DNA of 64,000 bases, taken from contig NZ_MPCX01000005.1 of the NCBI RefSeq assembly GCF_001874145.1, forward strand, positions 153,784 through 217,783, given 5' to 3'. Shown here piece by piece: positions 16,907 through 26,375 of this stretch. The notes below the pieces were generated by a model. That model was not told where the DNA came from. It ran no database searches and saw only the letters and a list, made by a program, of their open reading frames with translations. How positions within the stretch are numbered: the stretch's first letter is position 1; every line of letters begins with the position of its first letter. The position numbers and the translations under genes are program-made. This DNA is from Lacinutrix sp. MedPE-SW (GTDB lineage Bacteria; Bacteroidota; Bacteroidia; Flavobacteriales; Flavobacteriaceae).

Positions 16907-18529
16907 ATGAAAAATTTAGCACAAACAAATTATAGCTCTGCGCTAGAAACAATAAGAAGCCTAAAAGCTAAATATGGAAATACTTGGGATGCAATATTAC
17001 CAGAAAGCGCTGCAAGAATGGCAATACAAAATAGATTTAAAACAGGTTTAGATATTGCTAAATATACCGCTGCCATTATGAGAAAAGACATGGCAGAGTA
17101 CGATGCAGACACTACAAAATACACGCAATCTCTAGGTTGCTGGCATGGGTTTGTTGCCCAACAAAAAATGATAGCTGTTAAAAAGCACCATCAAACTACA
17201 AACAAAAAATACTTATACCTTTCTGGTTGGATGGTTGCTGCATTACGTTCAGAGTTTGGCCCGTTACCAGACCAATCTATGCATGAAAAAACTGCTGTAC
17301 CTGAATTAATTGCAGAAATTTATGATTTCTTGCGTCAAGCAGATGCTATAGAATTAAACGATTTATTTAGACGCTTAGAAAATGGTGAAGACGTACAAGA
17401 CAAAATAGATAATTTCGAAACTCACATTGTACCTATTATAGCAGATATTGATGCTGGTTTTGGTAATGAAGAAGCAACCTATTTATTATCAAAAAAAATG
17501 ATACAAGCTGGTGCTTGTGCAATACAAATTGAAAACCAAGTATCTGATGCTAAACAATGCGGTCACCAAGATGGCAAAGTTACCGTACCACATGAAGATT
17601 TTATAGCAAAACTAAATGCAGTAAGATATGCTTTTTTAGAATTAGGTATTGAAGACGGGATTATAGTTGCTAGAACAGATTCTGAAGGTGCAGGATTAAC
17701 ACAAAAACTTCCTGTAAGTCAAAAACCTGGAGATTTAGCATCACAATATCTTGCCTTTGTTGAAGCAGAAGAAATTGATATAAATAATGCTAAAGAAGAT
17801 GATGTTTTACTTAAAAGAGATGGTAAACTTGTTAGACCTGTTCGTCTTGCCAATGGCTTATATAAATTTAGAGATGGTACCAATATTGACCGTGTTGTAT
17901 TAGATTGTGTAACTAGCTTACAAAATGGAGCAGATTTATTATGGATAGAAACACCAACTCCAAACGTTAAACAAATAGCACATATGGTTAATAGAGTGCG
18001 CGCAATAATTCCAAACGCAAAATTGGTATACAATAATTCACCATCATTTAACTGGACTTTAAATTTTAGAAATCAAGCATATGATGCTATGCTTTTAGAA
18101 GGAAAAAACCTTACAGCATATGATAGAAACAATTTAATGGCTGAAGAGTATGATAATACAGAGTTAAGTCTGCGTGCAGACCAAAATATAAAAACGTTTC
18201 AAGCAGATGCATCAAGAGAAGCCGGAATATTTCACCACTTAATAACCTTACCAACTTATCACACAACTGCGTTGCATATGAATAATTTAACACAAGGATA
18301 CTTTGGTAAAGAAGGCATGTTAACTTATGTAAAAGAAGTACAACGTCAAGAGATTAGAAAAGGTGTATCATGCGTAAAACACCAAAGAATGGCAGGATCT
18401 GATTTAGGTGATGATCACAAAACATTTTTTGCAGGAGAAAAAGCACTAAAAGCTAGCGGAGAAAATAACACATCAAACCAATTTGAAAACACTATTAAAA
18501 CTACTCCTGTTATAGATATAGCAGTATAA
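16907..18529 (+). CDS. aceA: Isocitrate lyase (540 aa)
   Basis: Cleaves isocitrate to glyoxylate and succinate, the first step of the glyoxylate shunt. The catalytic loop is KQCGHQDGK with Cys218 (E. coli has KKCGH). Metal and substrate motifs include PIIADIDAGFGNEEAT, VARTDSEGAGL and LVYNNSPSFNWT. At 540 residues it is longer than E. coli AceA (about 430) and belongs to the long form also seen in pseudomonads. It is preceded by aceB and followed by a perfect terminator, so aceBA forms the operon. Confidence 0.96.
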   Translation: MKNLAQTNYSSALETIRSLKAKYGNTWDAILPESAARMAIQNRFKTGLDIAKYTAAIMRKDMAEYDADTTKYTQSLGCWHGFVAQQKMIAVKKHHQTTNKKYLYLSGWMVAALRSEFGPLPDQSMHEKTAVPELIAEIYDFLRQADAIELNDLFRRLENGEDVQDKIDNFETHIVPIIADIDAGFGNEEATYLLSKKMIQAGACAIQIENQVSDAKQCGHQDGKVTVPHEDFIAKLNAVRYAFLELGIEDGIIVARTDSEGAGLTQKLPVSQKPGDLASQYLAFVEAEEIDINNAKEDDVLLKRDGKLVRPVRLANGLYKFRDGTNIDRVVLDCVTSLQNGADLLWIETPTPNVKQIAHMVNRVRAIIPNAKLVYNNSPSFNWTLNFRNQAYDAMLLEGKNLTAYDRNNLMAEEYDNTELSLRADQNIKTFQADASREAGIFHHLITLPTYHTTALHMNNLTQGYFGKEGMLTYVKEVQRQEIRKGVSCVKHQRMAGSDLGDDHKTFFAGEKALKASGENNTSNQFENTIKTTPVIDIAV

Positions 18530-18554
18530 CTTAAAACATTCTTAACTACAAAAA

Positions 18555-18585
18555 AAAGAGTTAGCTTTTAGCTAACTCTTTTTTT
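18555..18585 (+). terminator. Rho-independent terminator of aceBA
   Basis: Stem AAAGAGTTAGCT/AGCTAACTCTTT with a 3-nt loop and a T-run, 25 bp past the aceA stop. Confidence 0.9.
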
Positions 18586-18679
18586 ATTTTAATTAAATGC
18601 TTCTTAAAGTAAAAGTGTTTCCTTAAATCTTTTGTTATTTTAGTCTTATGCTTAATTATAAACTATAATCTAAAGACTT

Positions 18680-19036
18680 ATGAGCAATCAGTTAAAAATT
18701 AACGGTAAAATTTTAAACAAAGCTAAAGTGCTAAATTTAATAGAAAAAAATAGTACTATAGAAGCAGTTAAATACGTGAAAGATGAAACAAATCTATCTT
18801 TAAAAGATTCTAAGGATATTGTAGACAACCTTCTAGAAAATCCAGAATTTTATGGCGGTGCAGAAAATACTATTATAGAACCAACCATAACAGAAAGAAA
18901 TCTTATTGTAAAAAATAAAGAGCGTAATTTTAAAGGCTCTCATGTTTTAAAAAACAAGCAAACAAAAGCCAAAAACTCGATTATTATTTTTTTATTAATC
19001 GTAGTACTAATATTAACCTATTTTCTTTTAAAATAG
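18680..19036 (+). CDS. Membrane-anchored protein with ribosomal L7/L12 C-terminal-like domain (118 aa)
   Basis: Residues ~15-50 (IEAVKYVKDETNLSLKDSKD, then IVDNLL) closely follow the pattern of the L7/L12 C-terminal domain, where E. coli has [20 protein letters not shown]. There is no L7/L12 N-terminal dimerisation domain. A basic linker leads to one C-terminal transmembrane helix (about 97-117). It is therefore a tail-anchored protein, not the ribosomal stalk. The gene 16 bp downstream also encodes a membrane protein and is probably co-transcribed. Function unknown; this domain alone occurs in other small bacterial proteins of unknown role. Confidence 0.65.
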   Translation: MSNQLKINGKILNKAKVLNLIEKNSTIEAVKYVKDETNLSLKDSKDIVDNLLENPEFYGGAENTIIEPTITERNLIVKNKERNFKGSHVLKNKQTKAKNSIIIFLLIVVLILTYFLLK

Positions 19037-19052
19037 ATTTAAAAATATACTA

Positions 19053-19628
19053 TTGAAAAACAAAAAAATAAAACTAACCTTTAATGATAGAAAACAGTTT
19101 ATAGTGTTTGCTATAAAAAAACACTTAGGCTTATTAGGTATTTGGTTAGCATTTATAATTTTCGGTGCTTTTTTTGCATATTTAGGTAGTAAATTTAAAA
19201 CTGATGGTACATTATTTATGGCTTTTGGTTTTGGGTTTATTTTACTTAGTTCTGCTTTTATACTCTTTACACTACCTTCTAGCCTGCAATATTATTATGA
19301 ACAAGCTTTAACTAAAAAATATGGGAGCTACACTTTAGCTAAAATCACAAATAAACGAATTGATGACTATTCACATAATCTAAAAAATTTAGATAGTAGT
19401 ACAAACAAAAGAGTCAAAACGTTTTTGTATGTAATAGAATTTCAGTTTACCTATAATAATATAACTTATAGTAATGAATGTTATTTTGAGCACGAAGCAA
19501 CTTTTAATGCTATTACAACGACTACTGTATTGCCTATAAAATTTTTAAAAATCAACCCCAATAAAACCTCCATAAGACGGCAAAAACTAAGTAAGCAATT
19601 AGGTATTAAAGCACAATTATGCAACTAA
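19053..19628 (+). CDS. DUF3592-like membrane protein (191 aa), TTG start
   Basis: Two transmembrane helices (about residues 25-45 and 58-75) precede a soluble beta-rich domain. That domain has YVIEFQFTYNNITYSN and a late VLPIKFLKINPNKTSI, the usual DUF3592 layout in which the final strand carries a Pro/Asn turn. No ATG is placed early enough to include the first helix; TTG at 19053 gives MKNKKIKLTFNDRKQF. It follows the L7/L12-like membrane protein by 16 bp, so the pair is likely an operon. Function unknown. Confidence 0.6.
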   Translation: MKNKKIKLTFNDRKQFIVFAIKKHLGLLGIWLAFIIFGAFFAYLGSKFKTDGTLFMAFGFGFILLSSAFILFTLPSSLQYYYEQALTKKYGSYTLAKITNKRIDDYSHNLKNLDSSTNKRVKTFLYVIEFQFTYNNITYSNECYFEHEATFNAITTTTVLPIKFLKINPNKTSIRRQKLSKQLGIKAQLCN

Positions 19629-19699
19629 GTTAACGCTAAGTAAAAGTTAAGTTTTTATTATAAAACGTATCATTTAAAACACGCTAAAAACAATTAAAC

Positions 19700-19707
19700 T
19701 ACCTTTG
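19700..19707 (+). promoter_or_regulatory. -7 promoter element TACCTTTG for the FUSC gene
   Basis: Exact TAnnTTTG, ending only 7 bp before the GTG at 19715. If used, the transcript would be leaderless or nearly so. Confidence 0.55.
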
Positions 19708-19714
19708 TTAAACT

Positions 19715-21973
19715 GTGCAGAATAAGTTAAAAACACATTTAATCACTACAGAGTTATTTTTAAAAGGCTCTAGCTTTTACAGAGGTATTGTATTAACAGT
19801 TGCTATTGTTTTACCTTTAGCAATTTTAAATATTACCAATTTATTTGAATTTGCTCCAGCTATTGCACTTGGAACATTTTTAAATGCACCAAGCGATGTT
19901 CCTGGTAGTTTAAGGCGTAAAATTAATGGTATACTTATAAGTATTCTTTTAACCCTTTTAGTATCATTTATAATTTTTGTTACAAAACCCTATTTCATAT
20001 TATTATTAATAGCAATTGCAATTATTAGTTTTTTAGTAAGCCTAATTTCTGTTTATGGTTTTAGAGCGTCTTTAATTTCATTTTCTGGCCTATTGGCAAT
20101 TGTTTTAACATTAGCTATAGAAAAAACCGATATTAAAGCTATAGCATTACATGTTGGTTTACTTGGTGTTGGCGGACTTTGGTATTTAATTGTTTCACTA
20201 CTATCTAACTGGTTATTTCCTAAAAAGGATGATGACCAACTACTATCAGACACATTACAACTTACAGGAGAATTTTTAAAAATAAGAGCCAAGTTACTTA
20301 CCAAACAAAACAAACGAGAAAAAAACGCCAAAAAGGCACTTATATTACAAACACAAATTAGCGAAAAACACGAAACATTGCGTGAATCGCTATTAGAAGG
20401 AAGAAAACGTTCTGGTAGATCATTTTCTAATGAGCGTAGACTTTTAATATTTATTTCACTAGTGGATATTTTTGAGTTAGCTCTAGCAAATTCTTTAGAT
20501 TACTCAAAAATAGATTCCATATTTGGTTTACATAAATCACATTTAATAGTTTTTAAAAAAATGAATAAAGTTTTAGGCAATCACTTAATTGCTTTATCTG
20601 AACTTTTAATAAAAAAAGGAAACCTTCCAAACTTAGAACAACTAAACAAAACATTTAAAAAAACAGAAACTGCAATTCAAGATTATGTAGATGTAGTTAC
20701 TTTACCAGAAGCCAGAGATGGCGCAATAGCATTAAGAAACCTTCAAGATTACCAAAAACAACTCTTACAAGAAGTAAAAGCTATTAGACGTGTACTTAAA
20801 AAAGTAAAAGACAACACTAAAGCATCTTTAAAAATTAAAACCTCTCAACAGTTTTTAACCTCTCAAGATTATAGATTTAATATTCTATTACAACATTTTA
20901 GCTTAAAATCACCAATGCTAAGGCATGCTTTAAGACTATCAATTGCTATTGTCTTTGGCTTTTTGTTAGGTAGCTTATTAGATTTAAAAAATGCTTATTG
21001 GATTGTACTTACCATAATAGTTATAATGAGACCCAATTATGGTTTAACAAAAGAACGCTCTAAAAACCGTATTATAGGTACGTTAATTGGCGCTGTTATA
21101 GCAATAATTATTATTTTAATTACTAAAAACACTACAGTTTACATGATTTTAGCTGTAGTATCTTTAACTTTTGCCTTCTCGTTAATACAGCAAAGCTATA
21201 AAGCAGGCGCAGCTTTTATTACTTTAAATATTGTATTTGTTTATTCTTTAATAGACCCTAATGCATTTTCGGTTATTCAATATAGAGTAATAGATACTAT
21301 TATTGGAGCAACTATTGCTATAGTTGCAAACTATCTGGTTTTTCCAAGTTGGGAATATAAAAATCTAGATGCCGTAATTGTTAGCGTAATAACTTCAAAC
21401 GGAAAATACCTACAAGCCACTAAAGCATTATACCACAATAAAGAAGAAAATAATTTAAATTATAAAATTTCTAGAAAGGAAGCCTTTTTAGCTATGAGTA
21501 ATTTAAACGCCGCTTTTCAACGCGTGACGCAAGATCCAAAATCTAAACAAAAAGAATCGGCTTTAATTTACGACATGGTAACTTTAAACCATACCATTTT
21601 ATCTGCAATTGCTTCAATTGGAAGCTATATACTTAACCATAAAACTACTTCTGCTTCTAAAGAGTTTGACACCATTACAGAGAGTATTTTTAACACATTA
21701 AACAATACGGCTTCAAAATTAGAAAACAACAAAATAACAGAGCTCACAACAGAAAAAGAAACTGCTCAAGCACATAAAAGACTTCAGCAACATTATGAGA
21801 ATTTATCTCAAAAAAGAGATATGGCTATAGAAGCTGGACAAACGCAAATAGATAATAAAGCACTACTAAACCTTCAAGAAGCACATTTAATAAGCAACCA
21901 ACTACTTTGGCTTAAAACGCTGTCTACAAATTTAACCAATGCTGCAAAAAAATATAAGTCGGTTTTTAATTAA
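19715..21973 (+). CDS. FUSC-family inner-membrane protein (YccS/YhfK-like, 752 aa)
   Basis: Two hydrophobic blocks flank a long cytosolic region. The N-terminal block (about residues 20-165, several helices including GIVLTVAIVLPLAILNI) and the C-terminal block (about 405-545, LRHALRLSIAIVFGFLLG through YRVIDTIIGATIAIVANYLVF) are the duplicated FUSC domains. The conserved RMxGT-like turn is present as RIIGTLIGA. The central and C-terminal soluble parts are helical. Relatives (AaeB, YccS) are linked to efflux of aromatic acids or other solutes; the substrate here is unknown. GTG at 19715 is the only start before the first helix. Confidence 0.85.
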   Translation: MQNKLKTHLITTELFLKGSSFYRGIVLTVAIVLPLAILNITNLFEFAPAIALGTFLNAPSDVPGSLRRKINGILISILLTLLVSFIIFVTKPYFILLLIAIAIISFLVSLISVYGFRASLISFSGLLAIVLTLAIEKTDIKAIALHVGLLGVGGLWYLIVSLLSNWLFPKKDDDQLLSDTLQLTGEFLKIRAKLLTKQNKREKNAKKALILQTQISEKHETLRESLLEGRKRSGRSFSNERRLLIFISLVDIFELALANSLDYSKIDSIFGLHKSHLIVFKKMNKVLGNHLIALSELLIKKGNLPNLEQLNKTFKKTETAIQDYVDVVTLPEARDGAIALRNLQDYQKQLLQEVKAIRRVLKKVKDNTKASLKIKTSQQFLTSQDYRFNILLQHFSLKSPMLRHALRLSIAIVFGFLLGSLLDLKNAYWIVLTIIVIMRPNYGLTKERSKNRIIGTLIGAVIAIIIILITKNTTVYMILAVVSLTFAFSLIQQSYKAGAAFITLNIVFVYSLIDPNAFSVIQYRVIDTIIGATIAIVANYLVFPSWEYKNLDAVIVSVITSNGKYLQATKALYHNKEENNLNYKISRKEAFLAMSNLNAAFQRVTQDPKSKQKESALIYDMVTLNHTILSAIASIGSYILNHKTTSASKEFDTITESIFNTLNNTASKLENNKITELTTEKETAQAHKRLQQHYENLSQKRDMAIEAGQTQIDNKALLNLQEAHLISNQLLWLKTLSTNLTNAAKKYKSVFN

Positions 21974-22007
21974 AACACGTTTATTAAAACTGCTATAACT
22001 TTTAAGT

Positions 22008-22015
22008 TATCTTTG
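22008..22015 (+). promoter_or_regulatory. -7 promoter element TATCTTTG of the DEAD-box helicase gene
   Basis: Exact TAnnTTTG ending 15 bp before the ATG at 22031. It contains the TTG at 22013, which rules that codon out as a likely start. Confidence 0.6.
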
Positions 22016-22030
22016 CATAAAATTAATTAC

Positions 22031-23266
22031 ATGTCATTTAAAGATTTAAAACTTAACAGACCATTATTACGTGCCATTGCCGAAAAAGGTTATGATAACC
22101 CAACCTTAATTCAAGAGCGTACAATACCTTTAGTTTTAAATAAAAAAGACGTCATTGCCTCTGCTCAAACCGGTACCGGAAAAACAGCAGCTTTTGCATT
22201 ACCTATACTCCAGTTGCTTTACGATAAGCAAGATGCAGCCAAAAATCAAAAAAAAGTTCGTGCTTTAATTATAAGCCCTACACGAGAATTAGCAATACAA
22301 ATTCAAGAAAATTTTCAAGACTATTTAATATATACTAACCTACGTTCTGCAGTTATTTTTGGAGGTGCGTCCATAGAACCACAAAAAGATGTTTTAAGAA
22401 AAGGCGTAGATATTTTAATAGCTACTCCTGGTAGATTATTAGATTTACACAAACAAGATGAAGTAAATTTAGACTATGTTGAAACCTTAGTTTTAGACGA
22501 AGCAGATTTAATGCTTGATATGGGTTTTATAGACGATGTTAAAAAAATTGAAAGACTTTGTCCTGCAGAAAAACAAATCCTTCTGTTTTCAGCAACAATG
22601 CCATATAAGGTTGAGCAATTAGCAAAAACTATTTTAAACAACCCTAAACGTGTTGAAGTATCCCAGAATTCTTCAACATCAAAAAATATAAACCAAGCAC
22701 TTTACTACGTCCCAAAACCTAAAAAAATAGAATTATGTTTACACTTATTACGTAATACTATAAAAGGTAAAATAATTATTTTTAGACGCACAAAATATGG
22801 TGTAGATAAACTTGAAAAAACGCTTTTAAGAAACAATTATAAAGCCGATAGTATTCATGGTGATAAAAGCCAAACCTTAAGACAAGAAGCTTTAAATAGA
22901 TTCAAAAAAAATGAGGTTAATATTTTAATTGCTACAGATGTTGCTGCTCGCGGTATAGATATAGAAAATGTAGATGCAGTAATAAATTTTGATATGCCAA
23001 ACGTACCAGAAACTTACGTACATAGAATTGGTAGAACCGGAAGAGCTGGAAATACTGGTATGGCGTATTCATTTTGTTCTGCAGATGAAAAAGAATACAT
23101 AAAAACCATACAACAACTTATTAATTTACAATTAGACATTGTAGAAGATCATCCATATCCATTAGATCCTAAAGCAAAACCACAGGTACATAAAAAGAAA
23201 GGTTCTAAATATAAAAAAGGAAGAAAAAGTGAAGCTTCAAAAAAGAAGAAAAAACGTTGGTATTAA
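22031..23266 (+). CDS. DEAD-box ATP-dependent RNA helicase (411 aa)
   Basis: Remodels RNA duplexes in ribosome assembly or mRNA turnover. All motifs are present: AQTGTGKT (I), PTRELA (Ia), TPGR (Ib), DEAD (II), SAT (III), ATDVAARGID (V) and HRIGRTGRAG (VI), with the Q-motif TLIQERTIP upstream. The C-terminal tail is strongly basic (Lys/Arg clusters), as in RhlE-type helicases. I chose ATG 22031 (MSFKDLKLNRPLL) because the in-frame TTG six codons earlier lies inside the promoter element. The terminator overlaps the stop codon. Confidence 0.94.
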   Translation: MSFKDLKLNRPLLRAIAEKGYDNPTLIQERTIPLVLNKKDVIASAQTGTGKTAAFALPILQLLYDKQDAAKNQKKVRALIISPTRELAIQIQENFQDYLIYTNLRSAVIFGGASIEPQKDVLRKGVDILIATPGRLLDLHKQDEVNLDYVETLVLDEADLMLDMGFIDDVKKIERLCPAEKQILLFSATMPYKVEQLAKTILNNPKRVEVSQNSSTSKNINQALYYVPKPKKIELCLHLLRNTIKGKIIIFRRTKYGVDKLEKTLLRNNYKADSIHGDKSQTLRQEALNRFKKNEVNILIATDVAARGIDIENVDAVINFDMPNVPETYVHRIGRTGRAGNTGMAYSFCSADEKEYIKTIQQLINLQLDIVEDHPYPLDPKAKPQVHKKKGSKYKKGRKSEASKKKKKRWY

Positions 23267-23283
23267 TTTTACCAACGTTTTTA
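23252..23283 (+). terminator. Terminator overlapping the helicase stop codon
   Basis: Stem AACGTTGGTA/TACCAACGTT with a short loop containing the TAA stop region, followed by a T-rich run. Confidence 0.85.
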
Positions 23284-23390
23284 TTTTTAGTTAAATAGTA
23301 TTTCAATTAAAAATAATAAGCAATAACAAACAAATTATTATTCATTACTTAATTAATCTGTACTTTAGTAACTTAAAATCAACTTTTAAA

Positions 23391-25181
23391 ATGAAACACT
23401 ATTTAGCAATTTTATGCATGATAACGCTACTAGCATCATGTAAAAACGACAAAAGCCCTACTACAGAAACACCAGACTCTACAGAAAAAAATATAGAATT
23501 TAGCAGTATGCTAAACGATTTTTATCAAGACGGTTTAAAACTAAATCCTTTAGCAGCAACCTCTGCAGGAGATCATAGATATAATAATTTACTACCCAAT
23601 TCTCTATCAGATGAGTTTGCTACAAAAGTAAAAGCATACTACCAAAATTATAAAACTAAAGCAGAATCTTATACTAATGAGCAACTCACAAAAACACAAC
23701 AATTAAGTCGTGATGTTTTAATTTGGGATTGCAACATTAACTTAGACCGTTTTAATTTTAATGAAGATTTAACGCCTATAAACCAAATGTGGACACAGCA
23801 ATTAACCATTGGTCAATTAGCAAGCGGTAAAAGTGCACAACCTTTTAATACCATAGAAGATTATGAGAATTGGTTACAACGTGTTGATCAATATTTAGAA
23901 TGGGTAGCATCAGCCGAAGCTAAAATGAAAGAAGGCATTCAAGTAAATCACGTATTACCTAAGTCTTTAATTATAAAAGTTACACCACAATTAAAAACTA
24001 TAATTGATACTAAATTAGAAGACCATTTATTTTATCAGCCTATTAAAAATATGCCTGAAGATTTTTCTGAAGAAGACAAAAAACGTCTTACAGAAGCTTA
24101 TTCAAACATGATAGAAAACAAACTAAAACCTGCTTATACTAACCTTTATACTTTTATGAATGGTGAATATTTAGAAGCTGGTAGAACTTCTAGCGGCATT
24201 AGCGATACTCCAAATGGGAAAGCCTATTACGATCACCAAATTAAACTTTACACAACGACAGAAATGACTGCAAACCAAATTCACGAACTTGGTTTAAGTG
24301 AGGTAAAACGTATACTTGCAGAAATGGAAGCAGTAAAAGAGCAAGTTGGTTACAAAGGTGATATTATTTCTTTTTTCGATTATGTTAGAAATAATAAAGA
24401 ATTAATGCCGTACAAAACTCCAGAAGAAATTATTGCTAATTTTAACGAGATTCATAAAACCATGAAACCCCAAATAGAAAAACTATTTGACGTTAAACCA
24501 GAAACAGCTTTTGAAGTAAGACAAACCGAAAAATTTAGAGAAGCATCTGCAAGTGCAGAATACAATCCTGGCTCTTTAGATGGTACACGACCTGGAATTT
24601 TTTACACACCAATTCCAGATGCCACAAAATATAATGTTTTTAGTGACGAAGCATTATTTTTACACGAAGCAATTCCTGGACATCATTATCAAATTTCTTT
24701 ACAACAAGAAGACACAAACTTACCAGAGTTTAGAAAAACTTTGTGGTATAGTGCCTATGGTGAAGGTTGGGCTTTATATAGCGAGTCTCTAGGTAAAGAA
24801 CTTGGTTTATACACAGATCCTTACCAATATTTTGGAATGTTAGGTATGGAAATGCACCGCGCTATTCGTTTAGTAGTAGATACTGGAATGCATGCAAAAG
24901 GCTGGACAAGAGAACAAGCAATTAAATACTCTTTAGCGCACGAGGCAGAAAGTGAAGCCAGTATAATTTCAGAAATAGAACGTTATATGGCTAATCCTGG
25001 TCAAGCATTATCTTATAAAATTGGCCAATTAAAAATTAGAGAACTTCGTGCCAAAGCAGAAAAAAGTTTGGGAGAGAAATTTAATATTGCAGCGTTTCAT
25101 AATCAAGTATTAGAAACTGGTTGTGTACCATTAGCTTTATTAGAAACCAAAATTGATAATTGGATAAACGCTTCAAAATAA
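23391..25181 (+). CDS. DUF885-family lipoprotein, putative metallopeptidase (596 aa)
   Basis: A lipoprotein signal with lipobox LASC (Cys at residue 17) places it in the cell envelope. The DUF885 hallmark HEAIPGHHYQ, a probable zinc site, lies at about residues 423-432, followed by YGEGWALYSE and later LAHEAESEASIISEIERYM with TGCVPLALLE near the end. The family is widespread in Bacteroidota and resembles gluzincin-like peptidases, with the activity of most members untested. It is monocistronic, with a hairpin terminator after it. Confidence 0.88.
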   Translation: MKHYLAILCMITLLASCKNDKSPTTETPDSTEKNIEFSSMLNDFYQDGLKLNPLAATSAGDHRYNNLLPNSLSDEFATKVKAYYQNYKTKAESYTNEQLTKTQQLSRDVLIWDCNINLDRFNFNEDLTPINQMWTQQLTIGQLASGKSAQPFNTIEDYENWLQRVDQYLEWVASAEAKMKEGIQVNHVLPKSLIIKVTPQLKTIIDTKLEDHLFYQPIKNMPEDFSEEDKKRLTEAYSNMIENKLKPAYTNLYTFMNGEYLEAGRTSSGISDTPNGKAYYDHQIKLYTTTEMTANQIHELGLSEVKRILAEMEAVKEQVGYKGDIISFFDYVRNNKELMPYKTPEEIIANFNEIHKTMKPQIEKLFDVKPETAFEVRQTEKFREASASAEYNPGSLDGTRPGIFYTPIPDATKYNVFSDEALFLHEAIPGHHYQISLQQEDTNLPEFRKTLWYSAYGEGWALYSESLGKELGLYTDPYQYFGMLGMEMHRAIRLVVDTGMHAKGWTREQAIKYSLAHEAESEASIISEIERYMANPGQALSYKIGQLKIRELRAKAEKSLGEKFNIAAFHNQVLETGCVPLALLETKIDNWINASK

Positions 25182-25211
25182 CAACAAAACTGTAATTAAA
25201 GTTTTATATTT

Positions 25212-25259
25212 AGTACAATTAAAAAACATCACACTTTTGTTTTTTAATTGTACTTTATA
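25212..25259 (+). terminator. Terminator after the DUF885 gene
   Basis: Fourteen-bp stem AGTACAATTAAAAA/TTTTTAATTGTACT with a 14-nt loop, followed by T-rich sequence. Confidence 0.7.
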
Positions 25260-25286
25260 TTTTTAGATAATATTTAAATTCAAAAA

Positions 25287-26270
25287 ATGTCTATAAAAAA
25301 ACATCTTACTATCTGCTTTTTTTTCGTGTCACTGTGTTGTATGTCACAAAACACAACTATAATTTCAGAGACTCAAAATCCAGTTGCCTATGCAACCATT
25401 TCTTTTGGTAACGGCAATGGGATTTTTGCAGATGAAGACGGCAAGTTTTATTTTTCAAAAAAATTATATAAAGACATAGACACCTTATATCTATCTGCAG
25501 TAGGTTATAAAGATTTAAAACTCCCAACACAACAATTACCTAGCACGCTAGTAATGGAATCTAAGGTAAGTGAACTGCAAGAGGTTATTATAAAAAACAA
25601 ACCTAAAGGTCCTTTTAAAATTGAAAAAATAAAGCCAACAACACATAACGATTATTATAAATGTTGGCTACCAACTATAGAAAGTGAAATTGGAGTACTA
25701 TTTCCTAATAAAACACAACAAACAAAACGATTAACTAAAATAAAAATACCAATAAAAGTTGAAGCCAAAACATGGCGAAAACGTAATAAATCTAATAGCA
25801 AAAAAAGACCCTTTTCAACTAAATTTAAAGTCAATTTCTACGAAAACAATAATGGTTTACCTGGAGATATATTAACCTACGATAATATTGTTTTTATCGC
25901 TACAGAAAAAAACGAAGAACTTTTTGAACTTGACGTAACACCTTTTGATATATACGTACCAAAATCTGGTATTTTTGTATCATTACAAGTATTGGGATAT
26001 ACTGATGCTAAAGGAAAACTACTACCTAACAAAAAATACCAAGAAGTCAAAACAAAACGCGGTATAGTAAAAGTATCTACCACATTTAGACCGCTTTTAC
26101 CTTTTACAGATAAAATTCAAGAAAAAAGAACCTACGTAAAACGTGTGTTTTTAAACGGCGGAAAATGGGTACTTTACGACAAAGAAAACATTAACAAATC
26201 TAAGCTACTTATGGAAGGTTTAAATAATTATGGCATAGGTTTAGAAATGGAAGTCTACCAAAAAAAATAG
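25287..26270 (+). CDS. Secreted protein with carboxypeptidase-like regulatory domain (327 aa)
   Basis: A signal peptide (about residues 1-20, hydrophobic core LTICFFFVSLCCMSQ) is followed at about 20-95 by a carboxypeptidase D regulatory-like domain: PVAYATISFGNGNGIFADEDGKF and YLSAVGYKDLKL. The remainder is beta-rich and Lys-rich, with two similar blocks (KTQQTKRLTKIKIPIKVEAK and FSTKFKVNFYENNNGLPGD), and matches no family I can name. It is probably periplasmic or on the outer membrane. It is alone between the DUF885 and relA/spoT genes. Confidence 0.75.
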   Translation: MSIKKHLTICFFFVSLCCMSQNTTIISETQNPVAYATISFGNGNGIFADEDGKFYFSKKLYKDIDTLYLSAVGYKDLKLPTQQLPSTLVMESKVSELQEVIIKNKPKGPFKIEKIKPTTHNDYYKCWLPTIESEIGVLFPNKTQQTKRLTKIKIPIKVEAKTWRKRNKSNSKKRPFSTKFKVNFYENNNGLPGDILTYDNIVFIATEKNEELFELDVTPFDIYVPKSGIFVSLQVLGYTDAKGKLLPNKKYQEVKTKRGIVKVSTTFRPLLPFTDKIQEKRTYVKRVFLNGGKWVLYDKENINKSKLLMEGLNNYGIGLEMEVYQKK

Positions 26271-26375
26271 AAATTTTATACTTTAAAATTACATTTTAAC
26301 TAAAAATGAATGACTTCGGTTTAAAAAACAAAAAAAGTCGTTGCGAGTTAACATATTTATATTATTTTTAATTCT

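Noticed and set aside
22013..22030. TTG start six codons before the helicase ATG
   Set aside because: The TTG is part of the TATCTTTG promoter element, so it would not be transcribed.
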